A stretch of 5,149 nt of DNA from Thermoplasmata archaeon (GTDB taxonomy: Archaea; Thermoplasmatota; Thermoplasmata; Thermoplasmatales; Thermoplasmataceae), in assembly GCA_021804185.1 (NCBI GenBank), contig JAJZKL010000118.1:1-5149 (forward strand), given 5' to 3'. Position 1 is the stretch's first letter. Every line of letters begins with the position of its first letter. Shown piece after piece: positions 1 through 5,149 of the stretch. The notes beneath the pieces were generated by a model that was given only the letters and a program-made list of their open reading frames with translations, was not told the origin of the DNA and did not search any database. The translations under genes were made by a program, and so were the position numbers.

Positions 1-903
1 ATGTCTCTGGCGGCAAGAATTTTAATATGGTCTGACAACTCAGACGAGAAGTACATTCAGATATTATCACGGGAAAAGGAGGGGAATATTGAATCATACT
101 GCATTGAGCCTGACGATATCCTAAGGTCATTGATGGAATCATTCACAATTCACATGTCGGGTACACTTGAGCCCTTTGATGCATACCGCAACATAACAGG
201 TTTCGGGAAGATGGAGATGATGAAGCTTGGAGATATATTCCCGGCTGAAAACCGCCTCATACTTTATGACGATTCCATATCGACAAAATATGATGAGCTC
301 GATGACGCAACAATAGGAAAAATATGCGGAATAATTGAGAAACTGGTCTCACGCCTGAACCGGAAGACCGCTGTATTCTTTCCTTCCTACAGGCTGATGG
401 AAAGAGTCATTGATCATGGAATAAGCCTTGATCCCCTAATAGAGGAGAAGGGGATGAAGCAGAACCAGCTGATGGCCCTCATTTCAAAATACAGAAAGGG
501 GAAAAGGCCACTTTTTGCAGTGATTGGCGGACGAATCTCTGAGGGAATCAATTTTCCCGGGGATGAACTGCAGGTCGCAATCATTGTCGGAATACCATAT
601 CCAAAACCGGACGCAAAACAGAAAGCACTCCAGAACTACTACGAACACAGGTTCAGGAGAGGCTGGGAATATGCAGTTACATTTCCTGTAGCTGTGAAGC
701 TGAGGCAGGCAGTCGGCAGGCTTATCAGGAGCAGAGAGGACACAGGTGTTGCTGTCATTCTTGACAGGCGCGCCTCATATTTCAGAAAATACATACCTGG
801 TTTGAGGCTGAGCCGTGATCCTGTGGCAGATTCTGAGGAATTTTTCAGAAATCAGGATGCGAAAGTTTCACATAATGAACAGTCTGGGAGAAAAATACTT
901 TAG
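1..903 (+). CDS. xpd: XPD/Rad3-family DNA helicase, C-terminal half (5' truncated by window edge)
   Basis: This is the C-terminal 300 residues of an XPD/Rad3-type superfamily 2 helicase, a 5'-3' DNA unwinding enzyme linked to nucleotide excision repair. Visible in order are SGTLEP (about 53-58, motif III region), AVFFPSYRLME (124-134, motif IV region), GGRISEGINFPG (176-187, motif V) and QAVGRLIRS (236-244, motif VI with the arginine-finger region), followed by VILDRR (252-257). Together these form the second RecA-like (Helicase_C_2) domain. Family members are usually about 600-650 aa, so Walker A, the DEAH box, the four Fe-S cysteines and most of the Arch domain must lie upstream. The ATG at base 1 is therefore probably an internal Met, not the true start. 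Motif V has Asn184 where many relatives have Asp. The stop is TAG at 901-903. The ClC gene follows 27 bases later on the same strand, close enough for co-transcription. The family call is firm; a role in repair is inferred from the family. Confidence 0.93.
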   Translation: MSLAARILIWSDNSDEKYIQILSREKEGNIESYCIEPDDILRSLMESFTIHMSGTLEPFDAYRNITGFGKMEMMKLGDIFPAENRLILYDDSISTKYDELDDATIGKICGIIEKLVSRLNRKTAVFFPSYRLMERVIDHGISLDPLIEEKGMKQNQLMALISKYRKGKRPLFAVIGGRISEGINFPGDELQVAIIVGIPYPKPDAKQKALQNYYEHRFRRGWEYAVTFPVAVKLRQAVGRLIRSREDTGVAVILDRRASYFRKYIPGLRLSRDPVADSEEFFRNQDAKVSHNEQSGRKIL

Positions 904-904
904 A
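895..904 (+). promoter_or_regulatory. weak TATA-like box before the ClC gene
   Basis: An A-rich stretch (GAGAAAAAT) followed by ATACTTTAGA spans the xpd stop codon. Its centre is about 30 nt before the ClC start, which would give a nearly leaderless transcript. The match to an archaeal TATA box is poor, and the 27-base gap is equally consistent with read-through from xpd. No Shine-Dalgarno sequence precedes the ATG at 931. This is inference only. Confidence 0.2.
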
Positions 905-930
905 AACACTGCGATACGAAAACAGTACAG

Positions 931-2730
931 ATGTCTCATTTAACCGATAGCGTAAAATCGCTGGGAAATACCCTCATGAAGCGTGAGGAGGTTTCCAAAT
1001 GGGTCATTGTTGGAACCCTTATCGGTATAATAGCGGGCCTAGGTGCAATTGCACTGTATTTTGCCATACGCTTTGTAACGGAATACCTTCTCACAGGGCT
1101 CACAGGTTTTGCTCCGCCTGCAAGTGGTGCTTCGGGAGGCACACCTGGTTACACACTGGGGCATTATGATGTGTTCCTTATACCCGTGGCAACAGTAATC
1201 GGAGGGCTCCTCTCGGGGTTCTTAGTATACAGGTTTGCACCGGAGGCAGAGGGTCACGGAACTGATGCTGCAATTGATGCATTCCACAACAAAAATGGAA
1301 AAATCAGGCGTAGAATACCTGCTGTCAAGCTGGTTGCTTCGGCGATCACCATCGGCTCAGGTGGAAGTGCAGGAAGGGAGGGCCCAACTGCGCAGATTGC
1401 AGCAGGCTTTGGATCATTTGTTGCAGATATTATGCACCTTTCAGATCACGACAGAAGAATCGCAATGGCAGCAGGAATAGGTGCCGGAATAGGGAGCATT
1501 TTCATGGCACCGCTTGGAGGGGCACTTCTGAGCACTGAAATACTCTACAGGCAGGATTTTGAAGTTGAAGCACTTATCCCTTCAGTCATAGCCTCCATAA
1601 TTGGATACTCCATATTTGGCTCAGTTTTTGGATACCGTTTCCTTTTCACAATTCCATCCAGTGATGTGATATCTTTCACACATCCGGAATCCCTGATACT
1701 TTATCTTTTGGTTGGATTACTTGCTGGCCTTGGAGGAGTCCTTTATGTCAAGGTTTTCTATGGAACCCAGTCCCTCTTTTCCAAGCTGAAGAGGGTCCCA
1801 AAAATGTTAAGGCCTGCAATCGGCGCATTAATTGTAGGGATCATTGCCATATGGTTCCCACAGATACTGGGCCTTGGATACGGCTGGATTCAGCAGATTT
1901 TCTTCCAGAGCCTTGCACTCCTTCCCCTGTATATTCTGATAATCGTATTTTTTGTCAAAATAGTAGCCACATCTCTGACAATAGGATCAGGTGGTTCAGG
2001 TGGCGTATTTGCCCCGGGCCTGACAATAGGGGCATTTATGGGTGCATCCATCTGGATGGTTTTGCATCCGTTCTTCCCGTTCCTGAATATCGTTGAGGTT
2101 ACTATAGTTACAATGATATCTTTCTTCGGCGGAATTTCAAAGGCCCCTATATCAGTCCTGATCATGGGAACTGAGATGACCGGTGGTTTTGGGCTGTTCC
2201 TGCCGCTGATGCTTGCAACAGTGACATCATATTTCGTCTCAGGAAAGAAATATTCAATTTATCATGCTCAGGTTCTTAACAGGGCTGCCTCACCAGCACA
2301 CGCAGGCGAATACGAGAGGCCAATACTCGATCAGATAAGTGTAGAGGATGCAATGAAAACAGACTTCCCTTCAGCCTCCCCGGATTCGAGCCTGTCAGAG
2401 GCATACTCACTCATTAACATGACAAACACCAAGACCATAGTCGTAACTGAAAACGGAAAGCTTCTGGGCATGGTATCGCTGGAATCCTTATCGTCATCGG
2501 GAAGCCCAAGCAAGACACAGGTAAAGGATGTTATGAGCACCAGTGTGATGGTTATAGACAAAACCTCCAGCATACACCAGGCTCTGGATGAACTTACAAA
2601 ATCAACCATAGGGAAACTGGTTGTTATAGACAGCAATAACAAGAATATGGTTGTAGGGACAATCGGCTTCTCAGATATAGCGGATGCATACAACAGAGAG
2701 GTGCGGAAGCTCAGGGCCAATCCTGTCTGA
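931..2730 (+). CDS. ClC-family chloride channel/antiporter with tandem CBS domains
   Basis: This is a complete 599-aa integral membrane protein of the ClC family, moving Cl- (with or without coupled H+) across the cytoplasmic membrane. Hydrophobic helices fill residues about 23-435. Signature regions are GHGTD (108-112, replacing the classical GSGIP), GSGGSAGREGP (142-152, with gating glutamate E150), APLGGALLSTEI (193-204), GSGGSGGVFAPG (352-363, the GxFxP motif) and SIY (442-444, with Y444 matching the chloride-binding Tyr445 of E. coli ClcA). ASPAH (453-457) leads into two CBS domains, about 464-525 and 530-592, which in relatives bind adenine nucleotides and regulate gating. E203 aligns with ClcA E202, but Ile204 occupies the position of E203, the internal proton glutamate. 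The ATG at 931 has no Shine-Dalgarno site; an in-frame alternative is M16 (976). The GAGGAGGT at 986-993 is followed only by an out-of-frame ATG. In an acidophile such a protein could balance charge or chloride, but that role and the channel-versus-antiporter question are inference. Confidence 0.96.
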   Translation: MSHLTDSVKSLGNTLMKREEVSKWVIVGTLIGIIAGLGAIALYFAIRFVTEYLLTGLTGFAPPASGASGGTPGYTLGHYDVFLIPVATVIGGLLSGFLVYRFAPEAEGHGTDAAIDAFHNKNGKIRRRIPAVKLVASAITIGSGGSAGREGPTAQIAAGFGSFVADIMHLSDHDRRIAMAAGIGAGIGSIFMAPLGGALLSTEILYRQDFEVEALIPSVIASIIGYSIFGSVFGYRFLFTIPSSDVISFTHPESLILYLLVGLLAGLGGVLYVKVFYGTQSLFSKLKRVPKMLRPAIGALIVGIIAIWFPQILGLGYGWIQQIFFQSLALLPLYILIIVFFVKIVATSLTIGSGGSGGVFAPGLTIGAFMGASIWMVLHPFFPFLNIVEVTIVTMISFFGGISKAPISVLIMGTEMTGGFGLFLPLMLATVTSYFVSGKKYSIYHAQVLNRAASPAHAGEYERPILDQISVEDAMKTDFPSASPDSSLSEAYSLINMTNTKTIVVTENGKLLGMVSLESLSSSGSPSKTQVKDVMSTSVMVIDKTSSIHQALDELTKSTIGKLVVIDSNNKNMVVGTIGFSDIADAYNREVRKLRANPV

Positions 2731-2740
2731 TCCTGCAGAT

Positions 2741-2752
2741 GCGAAATTTCGC
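2741..2752. repeat. perfect 12-bp palindrome GCGAAATTTCGC
   Basis: GCGAAATTTCGC is its own reverse complement over all 12 bases. It lies 10 bases after the ClC stop codon and directly abuts TTTATGTA, a TATA-like sequence. With no loop it is a poor RNA hairpin, so a dimeric DNA-binding protein site overlapping the BRE position of the GNAT promoter is the more natural reading. The symmetry is seen directly; the operator role is inferred. Confidence 0.45.
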
Positions 2753-2792
2753 TTTATGTATGTAGAAAAGTACTAATTGCAATATATTATTG
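2753..2792 (+). promoter_or_regulatory. candidate promoter region of the GNAT gene
   Basis: Two TATA-like boxes are present: TTTATGTA at 2753-2760 and AATATATTA at 2781-2789. The first would place transcription start near 2779 and give a leader of about 40 nt. The second would place it near 2811, giving a very short leader before the ATG at 2819. The second box lies inside a small inverted repeat, CAATA/TATTG (2780-2784 and 2788-2792). Which box is used cannot be told from sequence. Confidence 0.35.
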
Positions 2793-2818
2793 TACAGGTA
2801 AGGGGAAAAAATTTGGCA

Positions 2819-3274
2819 ATGAACTCACATTTTGTGCAGGGCTATATCAGGGAGTTCCAGCGGGATGACATTTACGATGTAATGGATATAGCCAGGAACT
2901 CATTTTCGGAGTACTACTCCTCAAGCCTGATCATGGATCTGTACAGTGCATGGCCACAGGCGTTCAGGGTATATGTACTGAATGAATCTGTCCAGGGTTT
3001 CATCATAGGGGCCAGGAATCATGAAGGTGAGGCCAGAATCCTTCTTCTTGCTGTCCGTTCAGAGCTGAGGAGCCAGGGCATAGGAAAGTCCCTTATGGAA
3101 AACTTCATAAATTTTGCAATCCAGAACCACCTCATGAGCATAAGGCTTGAGGTCAAGGTTGACAACGAATCTGCCATAGCCTTTTACAGAAAATTCGGAT
3201 TTGTGATAACATCAAGGATAAAGGGTTATTACAGTGACTCCTCCGATGCTTTCACAATGTGGAAAATAATCTGA
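2819..3274 (+). CDS. GNAT-family N-acetyltransferase, RimI/Ard1-like
   Basis: This is a 151-aa single-domain acetyltransferase that transfers acetyl from acetyl-CoA, most likely to protein N-termini in the cytoplasm. The fold starts at GYIREF (residues 8-13). The acetyl-CoA pyrophosphate loop is RSQGIG (84-89), matching (Q/R)xxGx(G/A). It is followed by LEVKVDNESAIAFYRKFGF (110-128) and GYYSDSSDAFTMW (136-148), which resemble the archaeal Ard1/RimI ending (VxNxxAIxLYxKxGF, then GYYxDGEDAYxM). Length suits the family. The frame is open further upstream with TTG codons at 2777 and 2813. I prefer the ATG at 2819 because it begins just before the domain and follows a weak AGGGG (2801-2805). The gene is 88 bases from the ClC gene, separated by promoter-like DNA, and converges on the AdoMet synthetase gene. 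The substrate is not visible from sequence; a general small-molecule GNAT is the alternative. Confidence 0.88.
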   Translation: MNSHFVQGYIREFQRDDIYDVMDIARNSFSEYYSSSLIMDLYSAWPQAFRVYVLNESVQGFIIGARNHEGEARILLLAVRSELRSQGIGKSLMENFINFAIQNHLMSIRLEVKVDNESAIAFYRKFGFVITSRIKGYYSDSSDAFTMWKII

Positions 3275-3307
3275 AATAATCTCTTTATGAATTCAAAACA
3301 GGTTCAG

Positions 3308-3312
3308 TTTTT
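3308..3312 (+). terminator. candidate T-tract terminator for the GNAT gene
   Basis: A run of five Ts (3308-3312) lies 33 bases after the GNAT stop codon on the coding strand. Archaeal RNA polymerase commonly releases at short T-tracts without a hairpin. The run is short and no stable stem precedes it, so this is a modest candidate. It is immediately preceded by GGTTCAG, a second copy of part of the hairpin arm at 3352-3359. Confidence 0.35.
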
Positions 3313-3339
3313 AAGCAAGAAATAAAAAGATCTCTGTAT

Positions 3340-3372
3340 AAAAAACAAGAGAGGTTCAGAAGACCTGAACCT
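3340..3372 (-). terminator. hairpin plus U-tract terminator of the AdoMet synthetase gene, overlapping its stop codon
   Basis: AGGTTCAG (3352-3359) and CTGAACCT (3365-3372) are perfect 8-bp inverted arms around a 5-base loop. Read on the minus strand, this stem is followed within seven bases by six Ts (3345-3340), and by five more at 3328-3324. The stop codon of the gene (3358-3356) lies inside the distal arm, so the stem uses the last codons of the gene. The layout resembles an intrinsic terminator. Hairpins are not strictly needed in archaea, so the U-tracts may be the active part. Confidence 0.6.
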
Positions 3373-4561
3373 TTCCCTCAACAAACATGTTTGTGAGGTC
3401 GTGGACCTTTGCTATTCTGTCGTCTGCAAGGTTCCGTATGTTGTTTTTCAATTTCGATGGGTCAACATTGTCAGCATACATTACCTGGATGCTTGCAACA
3501 TGGGGATCATCGATCCTCCTTCCTATCTGGGACACGATTCTGACGTGAACCTCCTCGACATCACCTGGATGTTCCTTCACTATGTCCTGGGCAATAAGGT
3601 TCGACAGGACATTGTAGAGTTTTCCCACATGTGTGACGGGATTCTTTCCTGCTGCTGCTTCCATGCTCATGGGCCTGTATGGTGTAATTAGCCCGGTAAC
3701 CCTGTTTCCTCTTCCCACAGAACCGTCATCTCCATTTTCCATGGACAGGCCAGTGACGGTGAGGTAATGCCCTGTTCCTTTGCCCTCCTCCTCATCTGCA
3801 GTGTTTATGAATATGTCCACAGGCTTATCCGTGAATTTCTGGGCATTCTTGGCAAGGAGTTCTTTCAGTTCACTTTTAATGGAGAAATATTCGGGGTCTG
3901 TCTGAACGAACTTGTCCACATAGGCGGCTGCAATTGTCAGGTTGATCCTGTCCCTGTTACGGAAACCCATAACCTTGATATCATATCCAATTGCAGGGAG
4001 CTTGCTCTTCAGTTCCTTGCCATTTATGTAACGCTCCGTTTCATATACAAGCCTTTCCGTATCTGTGAAGGGTGCAAATCCCACTCCAAAGGAAGTATCG
4101 TTAGACCTCAGCTTGGATGTATCGTAAAGATCAACCAGATCAACAGATCCATGGCCAATCCTGCAGTCGATCATTGTGTCCGCATCCAGATCAAGATGCG
4201 CAAAATTCTGCTTGAGGTATTCCCTGGTAGCCTTTATTGCTATGGACTTGAATGGAATCCTGTCGTTTCCAACCTTTGTTGTTGCCCTTCCACTCAGAAG
4301 AATATACGTGGGTTCAAGTACAAGGCCTCCGCCGAATCCAGGGGCTGACTGCCCTCCAACTATCTCAACCTGATCGGTATTATGGTGCAGAATCTTTCCG
4401 TATTCTTTAAGGTAATATTTGCTGAGCGCTCTGCTTACTGACTCTGCGATTCCATCTGACACACTGTCAGGGTGTCCAATGCCCTTTCTCTCTACGATTT
4501 CAACTTCTCTCTTTGCTGTAGGTGTCTGCGTAACCTTCTCGACTGCAATGTTTCTTTCCAT
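3356..4561 (-). CDS. mat: S-adenosylmethionine synthetase, archaeal type (methionine adenosyltransferase)
   Basis: This cytoplasmic enzyme makes S-adenosylmethionine from methionine and ATP, releasing phosphate and pyrophosphate; AdoMet is the cell's main methyl donor. The 401-aa length matches the archaeal AdoMet synthetase family (about 400 aa), which is very divergent from bacterial and eukaryotic MetK. Family motifs seen in order are [14 protein letters not shown] (24-37, with the GHPD signature at 29-32), [20 protein letters not shown] (59-78), [16 protein letters not shown] (132-147), [12 protein letters not shown] (154-165), [20 protein letters not shown] (199-218), [19 protein letters not shown] (255-273), [20 protein letters not shown] (283-302) and [13 protein letters not shown] (305-317). 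The start is the ATG at 4561-4559, supported by a GAGG ribosome-binding site 6 bases upstream and a TATA box at the expected distance. It is transcribed away from purH and toward the GNAT gene. No key motif is missing or broken. An equivalent symbol in some annotations is metK. Confidence 0.97.
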   Translation of the reverse strand: MERNIAVEKVTQTPTAKREVEIVERKGIGHPDSVSDGIAESVSRALSKYYLKEYGKILHHNTDQVEIVGGQSAPGFGGGLVLEPTYILLSGRATTKVGNDRIPFKSIAIKATREYLKQNFAHLDLDADTMIDCRIGHGSVDLVDLYDTSKLRSNDTSFGVGFAPFTDTERLVYETERYINGKELKSKLPAIGYDIKVMGFRNRDRINLTIAAAYVDKFVQTDPEYFSIKSELKELLAKNAQKFTDKPVDIFINTADEEEGKGTGHYLTVTGLSMENGDDGSVGRGNRVTGLITPYRPMSMEAAAGKNPVTHVGKLYNVLSNLIAQDIVKEHPGDVEEVHVRIVSQIGRRIDDPHVASIQVMYADNVDPSKLKNNIRNLADDRIAKVHDLTNMFVEGKVQVF

Positions 4562-4567
4562 TGTTTG

Positions 4568-4573
4568 CCTCTT
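4568..4573 (-). promoter_or_regulatory. ribosome-binding site of the AdoMet synthetase gene
   Basis: On the minus strand AAGAGG lies 6 bases before the ATG at 4561-4559. It is the clearest Shine-Dalgarno sequence next to a start codon in the window and supports the chosen start. Confidence 0.6.
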
Positions 4574-4592
4574 AACAGGGATTTAACATCAA

Positions 4593-4607
4593 TCATAAAT
4601 GTTTTGT
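4593..4607 (-). promoter_or_regulatory. BRE/TATA promoter of the AdoMet synthetase gene
   Basis: The minus strand reads ACAAAACATTTATGA, a purine-rich BRE-like stretch followed by TTTATG. The box centre is about 26 bases from position 4571, predicting an mRNA with a leader of roughly 10 nt that just includes the GAGG ribosome-binding site. The spacing agrees with known archaeal promoters; start-site mapping was not possible. Confidence 0.5.
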
Positions 4608-4692
4608 AACTGGAATGATCAATTACTCAACAGGCCAAAAAATGAGTGCCGGTAATTATAATCACGATCCGCATCCTTATCTCAGCGTATTC

Positions 4693-4716
4693 AAATGAGA
4701 ATCAGGAAACTCATTT
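4693..4716. promoter_or_regulatory. 7-bp inverted repeat AAATGAG/CTCATTT overlapping the purH promoter
   Basis: AAATGAG (4693-4699) and CTCATTT (4710-4716) are perfect inverted arms separated by 10 bases. The right arm overlaps the first bases of the purH TATA box and the spacer covers the BRE. A third copy of AAATGAG lies at 4640-4646 in direct orientation. Position and symmetry fit an operator that would block TBP/TFB binding, but no known regulator is assigned and short repeats in AT-rich DNA can arise by chance. Confidence 0.35.
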
Positions 4717-4721
4717 AATAA
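4705..4721 (+). promoter_or_regulatory. BRE/TATA promoter of purH, predicting a leaderless mRNA
   Basis: GGAAACTC (BRE-like) is followed by ATTTAATAA. The T at 4714 lies 26 bases before the A of the purH ATG at 4740, so transcription is expected to begin at or within a few bases of the start codon. No Shine-Dalgarno sequence is present in the intervening bases, which fits a leaderless transcript. Confidence 0.55.
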
Positions 4722-4739
4722 TCTCTGCTATTTCACCCC

Positions 4740-5149
4740 ATGAATATTCTTGCCAGTGTTTCAGACAAGCGGGATCTTGTTCCATTTCTGAACGGCATAA
4801 GGGCCAATATTGATACGATCTATGCAACAGGTTCGACGTTCAAGCATCTACAGTCAAATGGCATTAAGGCGGTAAGTACATCGAATCTCACAGGATTCGA
4901 TTCACTTCTTGAAGGAAGGGTGAAGACGCTCCATCCCGCTATATTCGCCGGAATACTTGCAAAGGACGATCCGGCAAGCTTTGAGGAGATTGGGAAAATG
5001 AATTTTCCAAAATTTGATCTTGTGATATGCAACCTGTATCCGTTTCACGAAAAATCCGCATCCGGCAAACTTGATGATATGATCGAGAACATCGACATCG
5101 GTGGGGTATCACTTATAAGGGCCGCTGCCAAGAATTTCCAGCGTGTTAC
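4740..5149 (+). CDS. purH: PurH, IMP cyclohydrolase (MGS-like) domain, 3' truncated by window edge
   Basis: This is the first 136 residues of a PurH-type protein, whose N-terminal domain closes FAICAR to IMP in the last step of de novo purine synthesis. Seen in order are SVSDKRDL (6-13), YATGSTFKHL (28-37), GRVKTLHP (59-66), FDLVICNLYPF (92-102) and ENIDIGGVSLIRAAAKN (116-132). Residues matching the human ATIC cyclohydrolase site are all present: K62, Y100, D119 and K131 (human K66, Y104, D125, K137). One change is Phe69 where bacterial and human proteins have His (TLHPxxH). The reading frame is open at the window end, so it cannot be told whether an AICAR formyltransferase domain follows (bifunctional, about 500 aa) or the protein is a stand-alone cyclohydrolase (about 200 aa). 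The ATG at 4740 is chosen because it starts directly on the conserved domain and lies 26 bases after the TATA box. It is transcribed divergently from the AdoMet synthetase gene. Confidence 0.94.
   Translation, partial: MNILASVSDKRDLVPFLNGIRANIDTIYATGSTFKHLQSNGIKAVSTSNLTGFDSLLEGRVKTLHPAIFAGILAKDDPASFEEIGKMNFPKFDLVICNLYPFHEKSASGKLDDMIENIDIGGVSLIRAAAKNFQRV

Noticed and set aside
1..3. ATG at base 1 as the true start of the helicase
   Set aside because: The protein would lack Walker A, the DEAH box and the Fe-S region that every XPD needs. The window edge cutting a longer gene is the simpler explanation.
986..1001. GAGGAGGT followed by ATG inside the ClC gene, resembling a strong ribosome-binding site
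   Set aside because: The ATG at 999 is out of frame with the ClC protein and opens no meaningful frame. The purines encode Glu-Glu-Val of the protein.
2331..2720. 129-codon open frame on the minus strand
   Set aside because: It is antisense to the CBS domains of the ClC gene, whose protein conservation is clear. No motif or ribosome-binding site supports it.
3767..4348. 193-codon open frame on the plus strand
   Set aside because: It lies wholly antisense to the strongly conserved AdoMet synthetase gene, has no recognisable domain, and its residues simply reflect the complementary codons.
4642..4698. 18-residue open frame upstream of purH, a possible leader peptide
   Set aside because: It has no Shine-Dalgarno site, no clear promoter at the right distance and no attenuator-like structure after it. 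A frame this short is expected by chance.
4562..4739. Possible small RNA or tRNA in the divergent spacer
   Set aside because: No cloverleaf, T-arm consensus or long stable stem was found. The spacer is explained by two promoters and short repeats.
4820..5032. 70-codon open frame on the minus strand
   Set aside because: It is antisense to the conserved PurH domain and has no family resemblance.

Overview
This window looks like ordinary chromosomal DNA from an archaeon, most likely a Thermoplasmata-type organism or a close relative. The reasons are an XPD/Rad3-type helicase, an archaeal-family S-adenosylmethionine synthetase (about 400 aa, unlike bacterial MetK), an archaeal RimI/Ard1-like acetyltransferase, TTTATG/TTTAATAA-type TATA boxes placed about 25 nt before starts, leaderless or short-leader genes, and Arg codons dominated by AGG/AGA. 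The lineage is inferred from protein style and base composition, not from a search.

Layout. (1) Bases 1-903 (+) carry the C-terminal half of an XPD-family DNA helicase; its N-terminal half (Walker A, DEAH box, Fe-S cluster, Arch domain) lies upstream of the window. (2) After 27 bases, 931-2730 (+) encodes a complete ClC-family chloride channel or transporter with two C-terminal CBS domains. (3) A short spacer (2731-2818) holds a perfect 12-bp palindrome and AT-rich promoter-like DNA. It leads into a GNAT N-acetyltransferase, 2819-3274 (+). (4) An 81-bp convergent spacer separates this from the S-adenosylmethionine synthetase gene on the minus strand (3356-4561). That gene ends in a hairpin spanning its own stop codon, followed by a U-tract. 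(5) A 178-bp divergent promoter region (4562-4739) separates it from purH (+, 4740 to the window end). This is the N-terminal IMP cyclohydrolase (MGS-like) domain of a bacterial-type PurH, cut by the window edge.

Functionally the genes are housekeeping: DNA repair, anion transport, protein acetylation, AdoMet synthesis and the last steps of purine synthesis. I see no mobile element, CRISPR array, tRNA/rRNA or defence island, and no evidence of a new multi-gene system. The points most worth a second look are: the ClC protein keeps the gating Glu but has Ile at the internal proton-glutamate position and His at the central chloride-binding Ser position; a bacterial-type PurH occurs in what looks like an archaeon; and small symmetric elements sit in the promoter regions of the GNAT and purH genes.
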